Source of the DNA: JACCTH01 sp050741915
Lineage (GTDB): Bacteria > Actinomycetota > Acidimicrobiia > Spongiisociales > ZC4RG35
Length of the DNA stretch: 64,000 bases
Direction of reading: 5' to 3'
NCBI GenBank assembly: GCA_050741915.1
Contig: JBOGEX010000110.1
Location: forward strand, 62,001 to 126,000
The notes below the pieces were generated by a model, which did not search any database, had not been told where the DNA came from, and worked only from the letters and a program-made list of their open reading frames with translations. Each line of letters begins with the position of its first letter. Within the stretch, counting starts at the first letter, position 1. Shown piece after piece: positions 17,132 through 25,098 of this stretch. The position numbers and the translations under genes are program-made.

Positions 17132-18601
17132 CTAGCGGGAGCCGCCTTCGGGTGAACTGCGGCCGGTTCGCTGGGACTGCACACCCTCGGAACGCTCGCC
17201 GATCATGTGGACTTTGAGCAAGTTGGTCGACGCCTGACGGTTGGGTGGAATGCCGGCCACCATCACGACCGTGTCGCCCCGTTTGCAGAGCTTCTCCTTC
17301 TCGAGGAACTTCTCGGCGGCAGCGATCATGTGATCGGTGTAGTCGCGTCGGTCGAACGGATAGGCAACGACGCCCCGATAGAGAGCCATTCTTCGTCTGG
17401 TCGACTCGAACGGCGTGAACCCGACGATGCGAGCCGCCGGCCGATACTTGGAAAGCAGTCGGGCCGTCGAACCCGACTCGGTGAAAGCGACGATGGTGTC
17501 GATCGAAAGGTTGGCCGCGCAGTCCACCGCGGCCTGCGCCACCGCCGAGGCAACCGCCGCCTGCTGGGTCAGATACGAGTGGACGGCCGTGTTCTGGGAA
17601 GTCTCCGACTCGACCGTCGCACAAATTCGGGCCATGAACTCGACCGCCTCCCGGGGATGGATCCCGGCCGCAGTCTCTGCCGACAGCATGACCGCATCGG
17701 TACCAGCGAGAACGGCGTTGGCGACATCGGTCACCTCTGCTCGCGTCGGGCGGGTGGAGTGGGTCATCGACTCCAGCATCTCTGTAGCGGTAATTGTCAC
17801 TACCCCGGCCTCGTTGGCGCGTCGAAGAATGTCGGCCTGGATCAAAGGGATTCGCTCTAAGGGGAGCTGCACCCCGAGGTCTCCCCGGGCGACCATGATT
17901 CCTGCCGCCTCCGTGAGAATCTCGTCGAGATTGGCGTAGGCCGAGGCCAGTTCGATCTTGGCGATAATGGGAACATCGCCAGCCAGATCCCGCACCCGGC
18001 GGATGTCGGCAGCACTGCGGACGAAAGAGGCGGCAACCCAATCGACCTCGAGCACCTTCCCATAGGCGAGGTCGACCTCATCCTTTTCGGTGATCGCCGG
18101 CATCCGTAGGTTGGAGGCGGGAAACGCCACCCCTTTCCCATTGCCCAGGAGTCCGCCGACCACCACCCGAGCCTCGATGTGATCGGTCGCCTTCCGCGTA
18201 GCCACCAATCGAATCAGACCATCGGCCAGCACCAACTCCTCCCCCACCTCCACGTCCTCGAGCAGGTAGGGGTAGTCGAGGTAGATGACATCGGGCTCGG
18301 TCGAGAGGCTCCTCCCTTCAAAACAGCGCACCGTCTGGCCGGTGGTCAATACCAACGAGCCCTCCGGGAAGGTCCCAACCCGTAGTTTCGGCCCCTGGAT
18401 GTCCTGGAGGATGGCGACATTGCGCCCGGCTTGGTCTGCCGCCTCTCGAACCCAGTCTGCAAACTGACGGTGGAGCTCGTGATCGCCGTGAGAAAAGTTG
18501 AGGCGAGCAACATCGATGCCTGCCTCGATCAGGCTTCGCACCCCTTCGGCCGAGGCGACCGATGGACCCATGGTGGCGACGATCTTGGTGTAGCGCTCCA
18601 C
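17132..18601 (-). CDS. pyk: Pyruvate kinase
   Basis: 489 residues. It converts phosphoenolpyruvate and ADP to pyruvate and ATP, the last step of glycolysis. Motifs: TKIVATMGPS and ARLNFSHGDH at the start, QDIQGPKLRVG, the B-domain, ASFVRSAADI, IIAKIE with the catalytic lysine, GIMVARGDLGVQ, and EMLESMTHSTRPTRAE followed by DAVMLSAETAAG. The C-terminal allosteric domain is complete. The family length is normal. It is transcribed away from the ccm operon, with R1 copy 3 between. Confidence 0.97.
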   Translation of the reverse strand: MERYTKIVATMGPSVASAEGVRSLIEAGIDVARLNFSHGDHELHRQFADWVREAADQAGRNVAILQDIQGPKLRVGTFPEGSLVLTTGQTVRCFEGRSLSTEPDVIYLDYPYLLEDVEVGEELVLADGLIRLVATRKATDHIEARVVVGGLLGNGKGVAFPASNLRMPAITEKDEVDLAYGKVLEVDWVAASFVRSAADIRRVRDLAGDVPIIAKIELASAYANLDEILTEAAGIMVARGDLGVQLPLERIPLIQADILRRANEAGVVTITATEMLESMTHSTRPTRAEVTDVANAVLAGTDAVMLSAETAAGIHPREAVEFMARICATVESETSQNTAVHSYLTQQAAVASAVAQAAVDCAANLSIDTIVAFTESGSTARLLSKYRPAARIVGFTPFESTRRRMALYRGVVAYPFDRRDYTDHMIAAAEKFLEKEKLCKRGDTVVMVAGIPPNRQASTNLLKVHMIGERSEGVQSQRTGRSSPEGGSR

Positions 18602-18667
18602 CAGAAGAATGTAGCGCCCGGCCGGGTCTCGCCTCGACGGGCCCCCCTTTTCGCTTCACTCGGGTAC

Positions 18668-18758
18668 TTTCCCTCCGGGGGGAGAAACGCGTGATCTGTT
18701 TCCTCCCCCGGCGAGCGAAAAGCGTTGGGGGAGGTGTCGCCGCAGGCGACGGAGGGGG
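18668..18758. repeat. Dispersed palindromic repeat R1, copy 3
   Basis: Contains TTTCCCTCC/GGAGAAA and CCTCCCCC (18702-18709) with GGGGGAGG (18727-18734), then TCGCC-GCA-GGCGA and GGAGGGGG. The right end matches copies 1 and 2. It occupies the gap between the divergent pyruvate kinase and ccmA genes, so any promoter for the ccm operon must lie in or very near it. Confidence 0.65.
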
Positions 18759-18759
18759 C

Positions 18760-19431
18760 ATGGTCCTCGCAGCCGGTGCCCATACACTCCCGGCCGTGGA
18801 ACCCCTCGTTTTGTTGCGTGATGTCGCGCTCTTTGCGTCGTCGGTGACGATTCTCGAGCCGATCTCGCTCAGCATCTCCTCCGGTGAAGCAATCGGAATC
18901 GTCGGGCCCAACGGCTCGGGAAAGAGCACTTTGCTGCGCATCCTCGCCACCCTCGCCTCCCCCAGCGAGGGCGCCGGCGCGGTCCTCGGGGCGACCCTGG
19001 GCAGCCGGGAGGTTCTCGGGGTCCGTCACCGGATCGGTCTGGTCGGCCACCTCCCTGCCCTAACGCCGTCGCTGACCCTGCACGAGAACCTTTCCTTCTA
19101 CGCCCGCCTGGCCGGGATCGGCGCCGACCGAGTCGGGACGGCGTTGGAGGCGGTGGGGTTGGCCTCGGCCCAACATCGCCAGGCGGTCGACTGCTCGGCG
19201 GGGATGAAAAAAAGGGCCGATCTCGCCCGCCTCGTTCTCGACCCTGCCGAGCTACTCCTTCTCGACGAGCCGACGGACACCCTCGATCGAAGCGCCCGCT
19301 CCCTGGTTGATCACCTCGTCCTGACCACCATCAGGTCGGGAGGGGCCGCGATCGTCGTGTCCCACGACCGCACCAACCTCGTCGAATGGATTCATCGAAT
19401 CCATTCGCTCGAGAACGGACGGTTGAGGTGA
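18760..19431 (+). CDS. ccmA: Heme exporter ATP-binding protein CcmA
   Basis: 223 residues if ATG 18760 is used; GTG 18796 is an equally good start because recognisable homology begins there and the earlier codon abuts the repeat. ABC ATPase motifs: GPNGSGKST, a CSAGMKKRADLARLV signature (the alanine-containing form is typical of CcmA) and LLLLDEPTDTLD. With CcmB and CcmC it drives release of heme-loaded CcmE in System I cytochrome c maturation. First gene of ccmABCDEF-HI-G; GTGA overlap couples it to ccmB. Confidence 0.9.
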   Translation: MVLAAGAHTLPAVEPLVLLRDVALFASSVTILEPISLSISSGEAIGIVGPNGSGKSTLLRILATLASPSEGAGAVLGATLGSREVLGVRHRIGLVGHLPALTPSLTLHENLSFYARLAGIGADRVGTALEAVGLASAQHRQAVDCSAGMKKRADLARLVLDPAELLLLDEPTDTLDRSARSLVDHLVLTTIRSGGAAIVVSHDRTNLVEWIHRIHSLENGRLR

Positions 19432-20120
19432 CGAGGTTCTGGATGCAGGCGAGGGTCATTGCCCAGAATGATCTGCTCGTCGACCGCCGGGCAGGAGAGA
19501 CGTTCGGTTTGGTCGTTCCCTTCGCGTTGGCGGCATTGATCACCATTCCGTTGGCGGTCGGCATCGACCAGCCCACGATCTCTCGATTGGGGTTGCCGGC
19601 CTTTTGGGTAGTCACGCTTCTTTTTGGAATGCAGATCGCCTGGCGACAGGTGGCCGGCTCGGAACGGGCGGTGCACGACCAGATACGTCTCTCCGGCGTC
19701 GACCCGGCCGCGGGCTTCGCCGGCCGCGCCATTGCCAACTTCGCCCTCCTCGTGGGATTCATGCTGGTGAGCCTTCTCCTCGCGATCCTCCTTTATTCGC
19801 CCGCCCCGATCGTACGCTGGTTGGCATTCGGAACTGCCCTCGTTCTCTTCGCGATCGGGTTGTCGGTGATCTCGACTTTGATAGCCGACCTCACACTTGG
19901 CCTGTCGGTGCGCTCGGGTTTGGCGCCTCTCCTCGTTGTTCCCCTCTCTCTCCCGCTGCTCCTAGCTGGTTCGCAGGTGGGCCAGTTGGCCAGTGCTGAA
20001 GCGGCGATATCACGACCCGGAGGTATCCTGGCCTGGCTCCTGGTGCTGCTTCTAGTCGACCTGATCGGAGTCATCGCCGGAGTCCTGTCAGCTCGACCGC
20101 TCGAGGAGACTCTCGGATGA
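19428..20120 (+). CDS. ccmB: Heme exporter membrane protein CcmB
   Basis: 230 residues from GTG 19428, which overlaps the ccmA stop (GTGA). Six hydrophobic helices, beginning with the amphipathic MTRFWMQARVIAQNDLLVDRR and including FGMQIAWRQVAGSERAVHDQIRLSGVD, a hallmark region of CcmB. It is the membrane partner of the CcmA ATPase and works with CcmC and CcmD to release the heme chaperone. The order directly after ccmA supports the call. Confidence 0.9.
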   Translation: MTRFWMQARVIAQNDLLVDRRAGETFGLVVPFALAALITIPLAVGIDQPTISRLGLPAFWVVTLLFGMQIAWRQVAGSERAVHDQIRLSGVDPAAGFAGRAIANFALLVGFMLVSLLLAILLYSPAPIVRWLAFGTALVLFAIGLSVISTLIADLTLGLSVRSGLAPLLVVPLSLPLLLAGSQVGQLASAEAAISRPGGILAWLLVLLLVDLIGVIAGVLSARPLEETLG

Positions 20121-20151
20121 GGCCTTGTCAGCAAGCGAAGACGTCTGAACC

Positions 20152-20856
20152 GTGAAGGGACTGAAACTGCTCTATGCAGTGACCTTCGTCGTCGCAGTGG
20201 CGGGCGCAGTTCTCGCCCTGTCGACGCCTCCGGAAGCAGTGCAACGGACGTATGCCCGCATTCTTCACATCCATGTTCCCTCGGCTTGGTTGGCCTTTCT
20301 CGCCTTCGGCGCCACCGCGTTGGGATCGGTCATGTGGCGGCTCCGGCGGCGAATCCTCTGGGACCGCCTGGCCGCCTCGTCCGCGGAGATCGGGGTTCTC
20401 TTCACCGGAGTGGCCCTTCTTACCGGGGCGATCTGGGGAAGGCCGGTATGGGGAGTCTTCTTCGACTGGGGCGACGCCCGCATGGCATCGACGGCGGTGA
20501 TGTTCTTGGTCTATCTCGGCTACCTCGCCCTCCGTCGCTTCTCGCCGAACCCGGAGGCGGCCGCCGATCGTGCCTCGATTCTCGGCATCGTCGCTGTAGT
20601 CCAGGTTCCTTTGGTGTATTTCTCCGTGAATCTCTTTCGAACGCTTCACCAAACCCAGAGCATTCGCCTCGACGGCGCCACGATGGACCCATCGATGGTC
20701 GCCGCTTTGCTCGTCAATTTGGCCGCTTTCACTCTCATCTACTTCTCGTTCTTGGCCGCTCGAATGACCATTGCCCGCGAGGAGGGCGAACTCGTCGCCA
20801 CCCGACAGGTGGCAGGAGCAGCGGTGATCTCACCCCCCGGCTTCAACGATGCCTGA
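20152..20856 (+). CDS. ccmC: Heme-handling membrane protein CcmC
   Basis: 234 residues from GTG, six membrane helices. The tryptophan-rich periplasmic signature WGRPVWGVFFDWGDARM is the WWD-type heme-presenting motif. Histidines in RILHIHVPSAW and NLFRTLHQTQ match the two heme ligands of the family. CcmC loads heme onto CcmE at the outer face of the membrane. It begins 31 nt after ccmB; its stop overlaps the small ccmD gene. Confidence 0.93.
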   Translation: MKGLKLLYAVTFVVAVAGAVLALSTPPEAVQRTYARILHIHVPSAWLAFLAFGATALGSVMWRLRRRILWDRLAASSAEIGVLFTGVALLTGAIWGRPVWGVFFDWGDARMASTAVMFLVYLGYLALRRFSPNPEAAADRASILGIVAVVQVPLVYFSVNLFRTLHQTQSIRLDGATMDPSMVAALLVNLAAFTLIYFSFLAARMTIAREEGELVATRQVAGAAVISPPGFNDA

Positions 20857-20959
20857 GTCAGCGGTCGTCGGCCTGGCCTACGCCGTCACCTACGGTTTGG
20901 TCCTCTGGTATGCGGGCCGGCTCTACCGGCGGATGCGCCGGTTACGCGACCGGGGCTGA
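20849..20959 (+). CDS. ccmD: Small membrane protein CcmD
   Basis: A 36-residue frame from ATG 20849, overlapping the ccmC stop by 8 bp. It begins MPESAVVGLAYAVTYG, forms a single helix to about residue 23 and ends with a strongly basic tail rich in arginine (RLYRRMRRLRDRG). One helix with a basic cytoplasmic tail, placed between ccmC and ccmE, is the standard CcmD layout; CcmD stabilises the CcmABC-CcmE complex. Sequence similarity is weak in all CcmD proteins, so the call leans on position and topology. Confidence 0.85.
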   Translation: MPESAVVGLAYAVTYGLVLWYAGRLYRRMRRLRDRG

Positions 20960-20961
20960 CG

Positions 20962-21342
20962 TTGCCCTATCGAAAGTTCCTCTGGCCCGCACTGGCGGCG
21001 GTGGTGGCAGTTGTGATCGCCCTGGTGGCGACGAGCCTGGGTGACAACCTCACCTATTACCTGACGCCGAGCGAAGCCGTGGCCGAGCCCACAGGAGATC
21101 GATTTCGGCTGGGGGGTTTGGTGGTCGAGGGATCTCTGACCGAGGATGGGGGCGTCAAAAGGTTTCAAGTGACTGACGGAGCCGAAACCATCAACGTCGA
21201 ACTCAATGCTCCGGCGCCGCCTCTATTCGCCGAGGGAGTGGGAGTGGTCGTCGAGGGACAGTGGGCGGGTGACTCCTTTGCGGCCGACCTTGCCCTGGTT
21301 CGACACGACGAGAATTACGTCGTTCCCACGACGGTTCCCTGA
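20962..21342 (+). CDS. ccmE: Heme chaperone CcmE
   Basis: 126 residues from TTG, 2 nt after ccmD. A single N-terminal anchor helix (residues 5-25) is followed by the OB-fold: FRLGGLVVEGSL, VTDGAETINVELNAPAPPLFAEG. The heme-attachment histidine is in LVRHDENYVVP, with the H-x-x-x-Y spacing of classical CcmE (not the cysteine variant). It carries covalently bound heme from CcmC to CcmF. The stop overlaps the ccmF start (TGATG). Confidence 0.94.
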   Translation: MPYRKFLWPALAAVVAVVIALVATSLGDNLTYYLTPSEAVAEPTGDRFRLGGLVVEGSLTEDGGVKRFQVTDGAETINVELNAPAPPLFAEGVGVVVEGQWAGDSFAADLALVRHDENYVVPTTVP

Positions 21343-23357
21343 TGTTCGCGCTCCTCGGTTTCCTCGGCGTGATCGTCGCGCTCTTGGGTTCAGTCAGCCT
21401 GGTCAAAGCGGGGATCGCCCAGTCGCGCACCGAGAACGCGCTCCCCACCAATGGGCTGCGACTTTCGATCGGGGCCATCGTCGGCGGGGCCGTCGTTGCC
21501 TTCGGGGCGCTCGAAGGGGCCCTTCTCGCCAACGACTTCACCCTCGAGTACGTCGCCAACCACCACGCCCGCGCCACCCCGTTCCCGTTCAATCTCGCCA
21601 CCGGGTGGGCCGCCCTCGAGGGCTCGATTGTCCTCTGGGGCCTGGTGCTCTCTGTGTTCACCTATTTCGTCTGGCGACGATTCTTGGAGGCGCCCGATCG
21701 ACTTGGCGCCGGGGCGCTAGCGGTCATGGGCCTCGTCGCGATCTTTTTCTTCGGTCTCCAGGTGACGGTCGCCAATCCATTCCAGGTTTGCACCGATCCG
21801 TTGTCGATCGGCTGCGCCGCCGCCAGTCCGTGGCCATGGGCCGCCGCCGCCGCTCCTGCCGATGGTCCCGGGCCCAACCCCCTGCTCCAGAACCACACTC
21901 TCATGGCCATCCACCCGCCCATGCTCTACCTCGGCTATGTGGGAATGACCGTTCCCTTTTCCTACGCCATCTCGGCTTTAGCACTCGGCCTACCAGGAGC
22001 GGAGTGGCTGCGCCAGAGCCGACGTTCGGCGTTGGTGGCGTGGACGTTTCTCACCCTCGGGATCACCCTGGGCGCATGGTGGGCATACGAGGTCCTGTCG
22101 TGGGGCGGCTATTGGGCGTGGGATCCCGTCGAAAACGCCTCCTTCATGCCGTGGTTGGTGGCCACCGCTTTCCTCCACTCATCGCTTGTGCAGGCGCGCC
22201 GTGGAGCCCTTCAGTCGTGGAACTTCGTCTTGGTGATCGGCGCTTTCGCCCTGACCATTCTCGGCACCTTCCTGACCCGCTCGGGGACCATCGCCTCGGT
22301 CCATTCCTTCACGCAGTCGGCGATCGGCCCGGTATTGCTCGGGTTCCTCTTCCTCGTGTTGGTCGGCTCGTTCTCGCTCTTCGCCGCCCGTTCGCATTTG
22401 GTGTCCGACTCACCCCGCCTTGATCGTCTTCTCAGTCGCGAGGGCGGCTTCCTCGTCAACAACCTGCTGCTCACGATCTACGCCTTCGTGGTTGTCATTG
22501 GGACGCTCTACCCGATCCTGGTCGAGGCGGTGTCGGGGGCGCGGGTGTCGGTGGGCGAGCCCTTCTTCAACCGCATGGCGGTTCCGCTGACTTTTGGCCT
22601 CCTTATCGCCATGGGAGTCGGCCCGATGCTCCCGTGGCGGCGGGCCGAACCTCTGAACGTGTCGGATCGGCTCCGAGTCCCGATTGCCGTCGCCTTGGTC
22701 GGGGGCTTTGTCACCGTCCTCACCACCAGCCGGCTCGGCTACGTAATCATCGCCGTCGTCATCGGCACCTTCGTCGTGGCGGCCAACGTCAGCCTGCTCC
22801 TCGAGCGTTCCGCTCGTAGTGCCGCCATCCGCGGCGAGCGGATTCAGCAAGCGATAGGACGCCAGCTCCGAAGCGAGCCCTCGTTCTGGGCTGGGCAACT
22901 CTCCCACTCCGGGGTGGCGCTGATCGCGATCGGCATGGCGCTGGCAGCCAACCTGGGCTTGCAGGCCGAAGCCACCATGTCGCCCGGCGACTCGGTCGAC
23001 TTTGCTGGTTACCAACTCACCTATCGGTCGCCCTTCCTGTATACCGAGACCAACCGCCGCGTCCAGGGGGCGGTGATCGAGGTGAGCCGGGATGGCCAAC
23101 CGGTGACGGAGCTTTCGCCCCGGGCCAATTATTTCGGTACCGACACCTCCGGCATCACGACCCCCGATGTCCACAGCACTTTCGGCGGTGACCTGTATCT
23201 GACGTTGCTCAACCTCGATCCCGCCGGCATCCTCCTTCGGCTCAATACCTCGCCGGGTATCTGGTTGCTGTGGACAGGGGGTCTGGTGACGGCGGCGGGA
23301 GGGGCGATTTCACTGGTCGCCAGGAGCCGTTCCCGGGAATCGGTCACCGTTGCCTAG
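21342..23357 (+). CDS. ccmF: Cytochrome c heme lyase subunit CcmF
   Basis: 671 residues, about fourteen membrane helices. The WWD domain WGGYWAWDPVEN is at about residues 255-266, preceded by TLGITLGAWWAYEVLSW, and conserved histidines occur in NHTLMAIHPPMLYLGYVG and ATAFLHSSLVQ. CcmF receives heme from CcmE and, with CcmH, attaches it to the CXXCH motif of apocytochromes. The length is typical. It overlaps the ccmE stop by one base and the next gene by 8 bp, so the operon is tightly coupled. Confidence 0.95.
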   Translation: MFALLGFLGVIVALLGSVSLVKAGIAQSRTENALPTNGLRLSIGAIVGGAVVAFGALEGALLANDFTLEYVANHHARATPFPFNLATGWAALEGSIVLWGLVLSVFTYFVWRRFLEAPDRLGAGALAVMGLVAIFFFGLQVTVANPFQVCTDPLSIGCAAASPWPWAAAAAPADGPGPNPLLQNHTLMAIHPPMLYLGYVGMTVPFSYAISALALGLPGAEWLRQSRRSALVAWTFLTLGITLGAWWAYEVLSWGGYWAWDPVENASFMPWLVATAFLHSSLVQARRGALQSWNFVLVIGAFALTILGTFLTRSGTIASVHSFTQSAIGPVLLGFLFLVLVGSFSLFAARSHLVSDSPRLDRLLSREGGFLVNNLLLTIYAFVVVIGTLYPILVEAVSGARVSVGEPFFNRMAVPLTFGLLIAMGVGPMLPWRRAEPLNVSDRLRVPIAVALVGGFVTVLTTSRLGYVIIAVVIGTFVVAANVSLLLERSARSAAIRGERIQQAIGRQLRSEPSFWAGQLSHSGVALIAIGMALAANLGLQAEATMSPGDSVDFAGYQLTYRSPFLYTETNRRVQGAVIEVSRDGQPVTELSPRANYFGTDTSGITTPDVHSTFGGDLYLTLLNLDPAGILLRLNTSPGIWLLWTGGLVTAAGGAISLVARSRSRESVTVA

Positions 23358-24372
23358 GTTCTCGGCTCGATTTGCATCCTGGCTGGGACTGGTGGTGCTG
23401 GCCTCGGCCCTGATCGCCACGGTGCTGGTGGTAAAGATGCCGGCTGACGACCGTGCCCAGGCAATCGGAGCGCGGATTCGCTGTCCGGTATGCCAGGGAG
23501 ACTCCATCGCCGACTCCCCCTCGGAGTCCGCCCGCAACATGATGGGGCTGGTTCGGACCCGGATCGAGGAGGGCAGGACCAATGACGAGATCATCGCCGA
23601 ACTGCTGTCGTCGTATACCGGAGCGCTCCTCCTCGACCCTCCGGCCCAAGGGGCGACTCTCTGGCTGTGGTTGGCACCGGGGGCGGCACTCCTGGCCGGC
23701 TCGATCATGATCTGGAGCCGGTTCGCCGTCCAGCCAAGCGGGGCGGTTTCGGCTCCGAGCACTCGAAGTGCTTCTCGTGCGTCGGGACCTAGCCGTTGGG
23801 TCCTGGGGGCCGGGGTCCTCGTAGTGGCAGGCGCGATTGCCGTGGCGACCGTGGGCCAGTTCCGGCAAGCCCGTCCGGACGATCAGAACCTGACCGGCGT
23901 GGCCGGAGAGGGGTTCGATCCCGACTCGGTCTCCAACGAGACGATGGAGGCGGTAATCGCCGCCAACCTCGACAATCCCTCGATCAACGGCATGCGTCTC
24001 GCCCTCGCCCATCGTTATTTCGAGGAGGGCGATTATGAAAAGGCCTTCGGTCACTACCAAGCGTTGCTCGACTCCGAACCCGCCGCCGCCGAAGCCGCAG
24101 CCGCTTACACCCGTCTCGGGTGGATGGTCTACGACGGCAACGGCGAAACCGACCTGGGGTTGGAGTTGATCGACCGCGGTCTGGCGCTCGTCCCGGGCGA
24201 CGCCTTCGCTCTTTATCTCAAGGGCCGGGTTACCTGGTGTGGGAAGGCCGACCCCGCCGCCGCGGTAGCGATTTTCGATCGCGTCCTCACCACCCCCGGT
24301 CTCGATCCCGACGTCCGCTCCCAAGTCACTTCCGACCTCGAAAGCGCCGAGGCCGGAGCGCCCTGCCCGTGA
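23350..24372 (+). CDS. Fused CcmH-CcmI cytochrome c maturation protein
   Basis: 340 residues from TTG. Residues about 30-100 are CcmH: IGARIRCPVCQGDSIADSPS carries the RCPVCQ redox pair that reduces apocytochrome thiols, followed by RTRIEEGRTNDEIIAEL and a membrane helix near 108-125. After a second helix near 155-170, the C-terminal half is a tetratricopeptide region (LALAHRYFEEGDYEKAFGHY) as in CcmI, which holds the apocytochrome tail. CcmH and CcmI are separate in many bacteria, so this is a natural fusion. The hairpin element R2 copy D lies right after the stop. Confidence 0.9.
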   Translation: MPRFSARFASWLGLVVLASALIATVLVVKMPADDRAQAIGARIRCPVCQGDSIADSPSESARNMMGLVRTRIEEGRTNDEIIAELLSSYTGALLLDPPAQGATLWLWLAPGAALLAGSIMIWSRFAVQPSGAVSAPSTRSASRASGPSRWVLGAGVLVVAGAIAVATVGQFRQARPDDQNLTGVAGEGFDPDSVSNETMEAVIAANLDNPSINGMRLALAHRYFEEGDYEKAFGHYQALLDSEPAAAEAAAAYTRLGWMVYDGNGETDLGLELIDRGLALVPGDAFALYLKGRVTWCGKADPAAAVAIFDRVLTTPGLDPDVRSQVTSDLESAEAGAPCP

Positions 24373-24380
24373 CTTTTGCG

Positions 24381-24422
24381 AACCCTGGGTTATTGACCGG
24401 CGAAACCGACGTCTCCGGCCCA
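24381..24422 (-). repeat. 42-nt hairpin element R2, copy D
   Basis: Read on the - strand: TGGGCC, 25 nt with GAC-GT-CGG-TTTCG-CCG-GTC (bulged hairpin), then AACCCAGGGTT. It lies inside the ccm operon, 8 nt after the ccmHI stop and 17 nt before the ccmG start, in the opposite orientation to transcription. It is the only R2 copy found inside a clear operon. Confidence 0.85.
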
Positions 24423-24439
24423 CAGAACGACCGAAGGTC

Positions 24440-25021
24440 GTGAGGGCGGTCCGCTGGGCCGCGCTTGGCCTCGTGGCGGCGTCCGTGATCCTGGCCGTTA
24501 TCTTCTCGACCCGCTTCGGCCGCGACCCCGGTCTGGTGCCTTCTCCCCTACTCGGCCAACCTGCTCCGACGCCAACTCTTCCGCTTCTCGACGGTACGGG
24601 AGACTTCGATCTCTCATCACTACGCGGAGAAGTGGTGGTGGTGAATTTCTTTGCCTCCTGGTGTCTTCCCTGTCGCGAAGAACAGGACGACCTCAGCGCC
24701 GCCGCCGAGGCCTTTGCAGATCGAGGCGTAACCGTGGTTGAAATCGTTTATCAAGACACGGCCGCGGCCGCCGCTGCGTTCCTCCAGGAGGCCGGCATCT
24801 CAGACGAAGCCGTGTACCTGCTCGATCCCGACGGCCGCGCCGCCATCGCCTACGGCGTCTTTGGAATCCCCGAAACCTTCTTCATCGACACCAACGGCAC
24901 CGTCGTGGGGAAGGCGATCGGCGCCACCGATGCGTTGGTGCTCGGTTCGACGATCGATGCGGTACTGCGGGGCGAGCGGCCCGGCCAGCAGATTCTGGGC
25001 GAAACTTTCGACGGTCCGTAG
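24440..25021 (+). CDS. ccmG: Thioredoxin-like thiol:disulfide protein CcmG (DsbE/TlpA family)
   Basis: 193 residues from GTG. An N-terminal anchor helix (about 5-25) exports the domain. The active site VNFFASWCLPCREEQ has the CxxC pair, and the cis-proline region is GIPETFFIDTNG, as in DsbE/ResA/TlpA. It would keep CcmH and apocytochrome cysteines reduced outside the membrane. It ends the ccm gene set; the hairpin element separates it from ccmHI, so it might have its own expression level. It converges on the SARP-type regulator. Confidence 0.9.
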   Translation: MRAVRWAALGLVAASVILAVIFSTRFGRDPGLVPSPLLGQPAPTPTLPLLDGTGDFDLSSLRGEVVVVNFFASWCLPCREEQDDLSAAAEAFADRGVTVVEIVYQDTAAAAAAFLQEAGISDEAVYLLDPDGRAAIAYGVFGIPETFFIDTNGTVVGKAIGATDALVLGSTIDAVLRGERPGQQILGETFDGP

Positions 25022-25098
25022 ACACCAACCTGTGATGAAATTGCCCGGGGCCCGGGGCCTGCCCCCGGCGTCGACCTCCACAACGCAGGGTCGAGCAG

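Noticed and set aside
17007..18041. 344-codon - strand frame
   Set aside because: Same-strand alternative frame inside pyruvate kinase; composition is Arg/Gly/Ser-rich without motifs.
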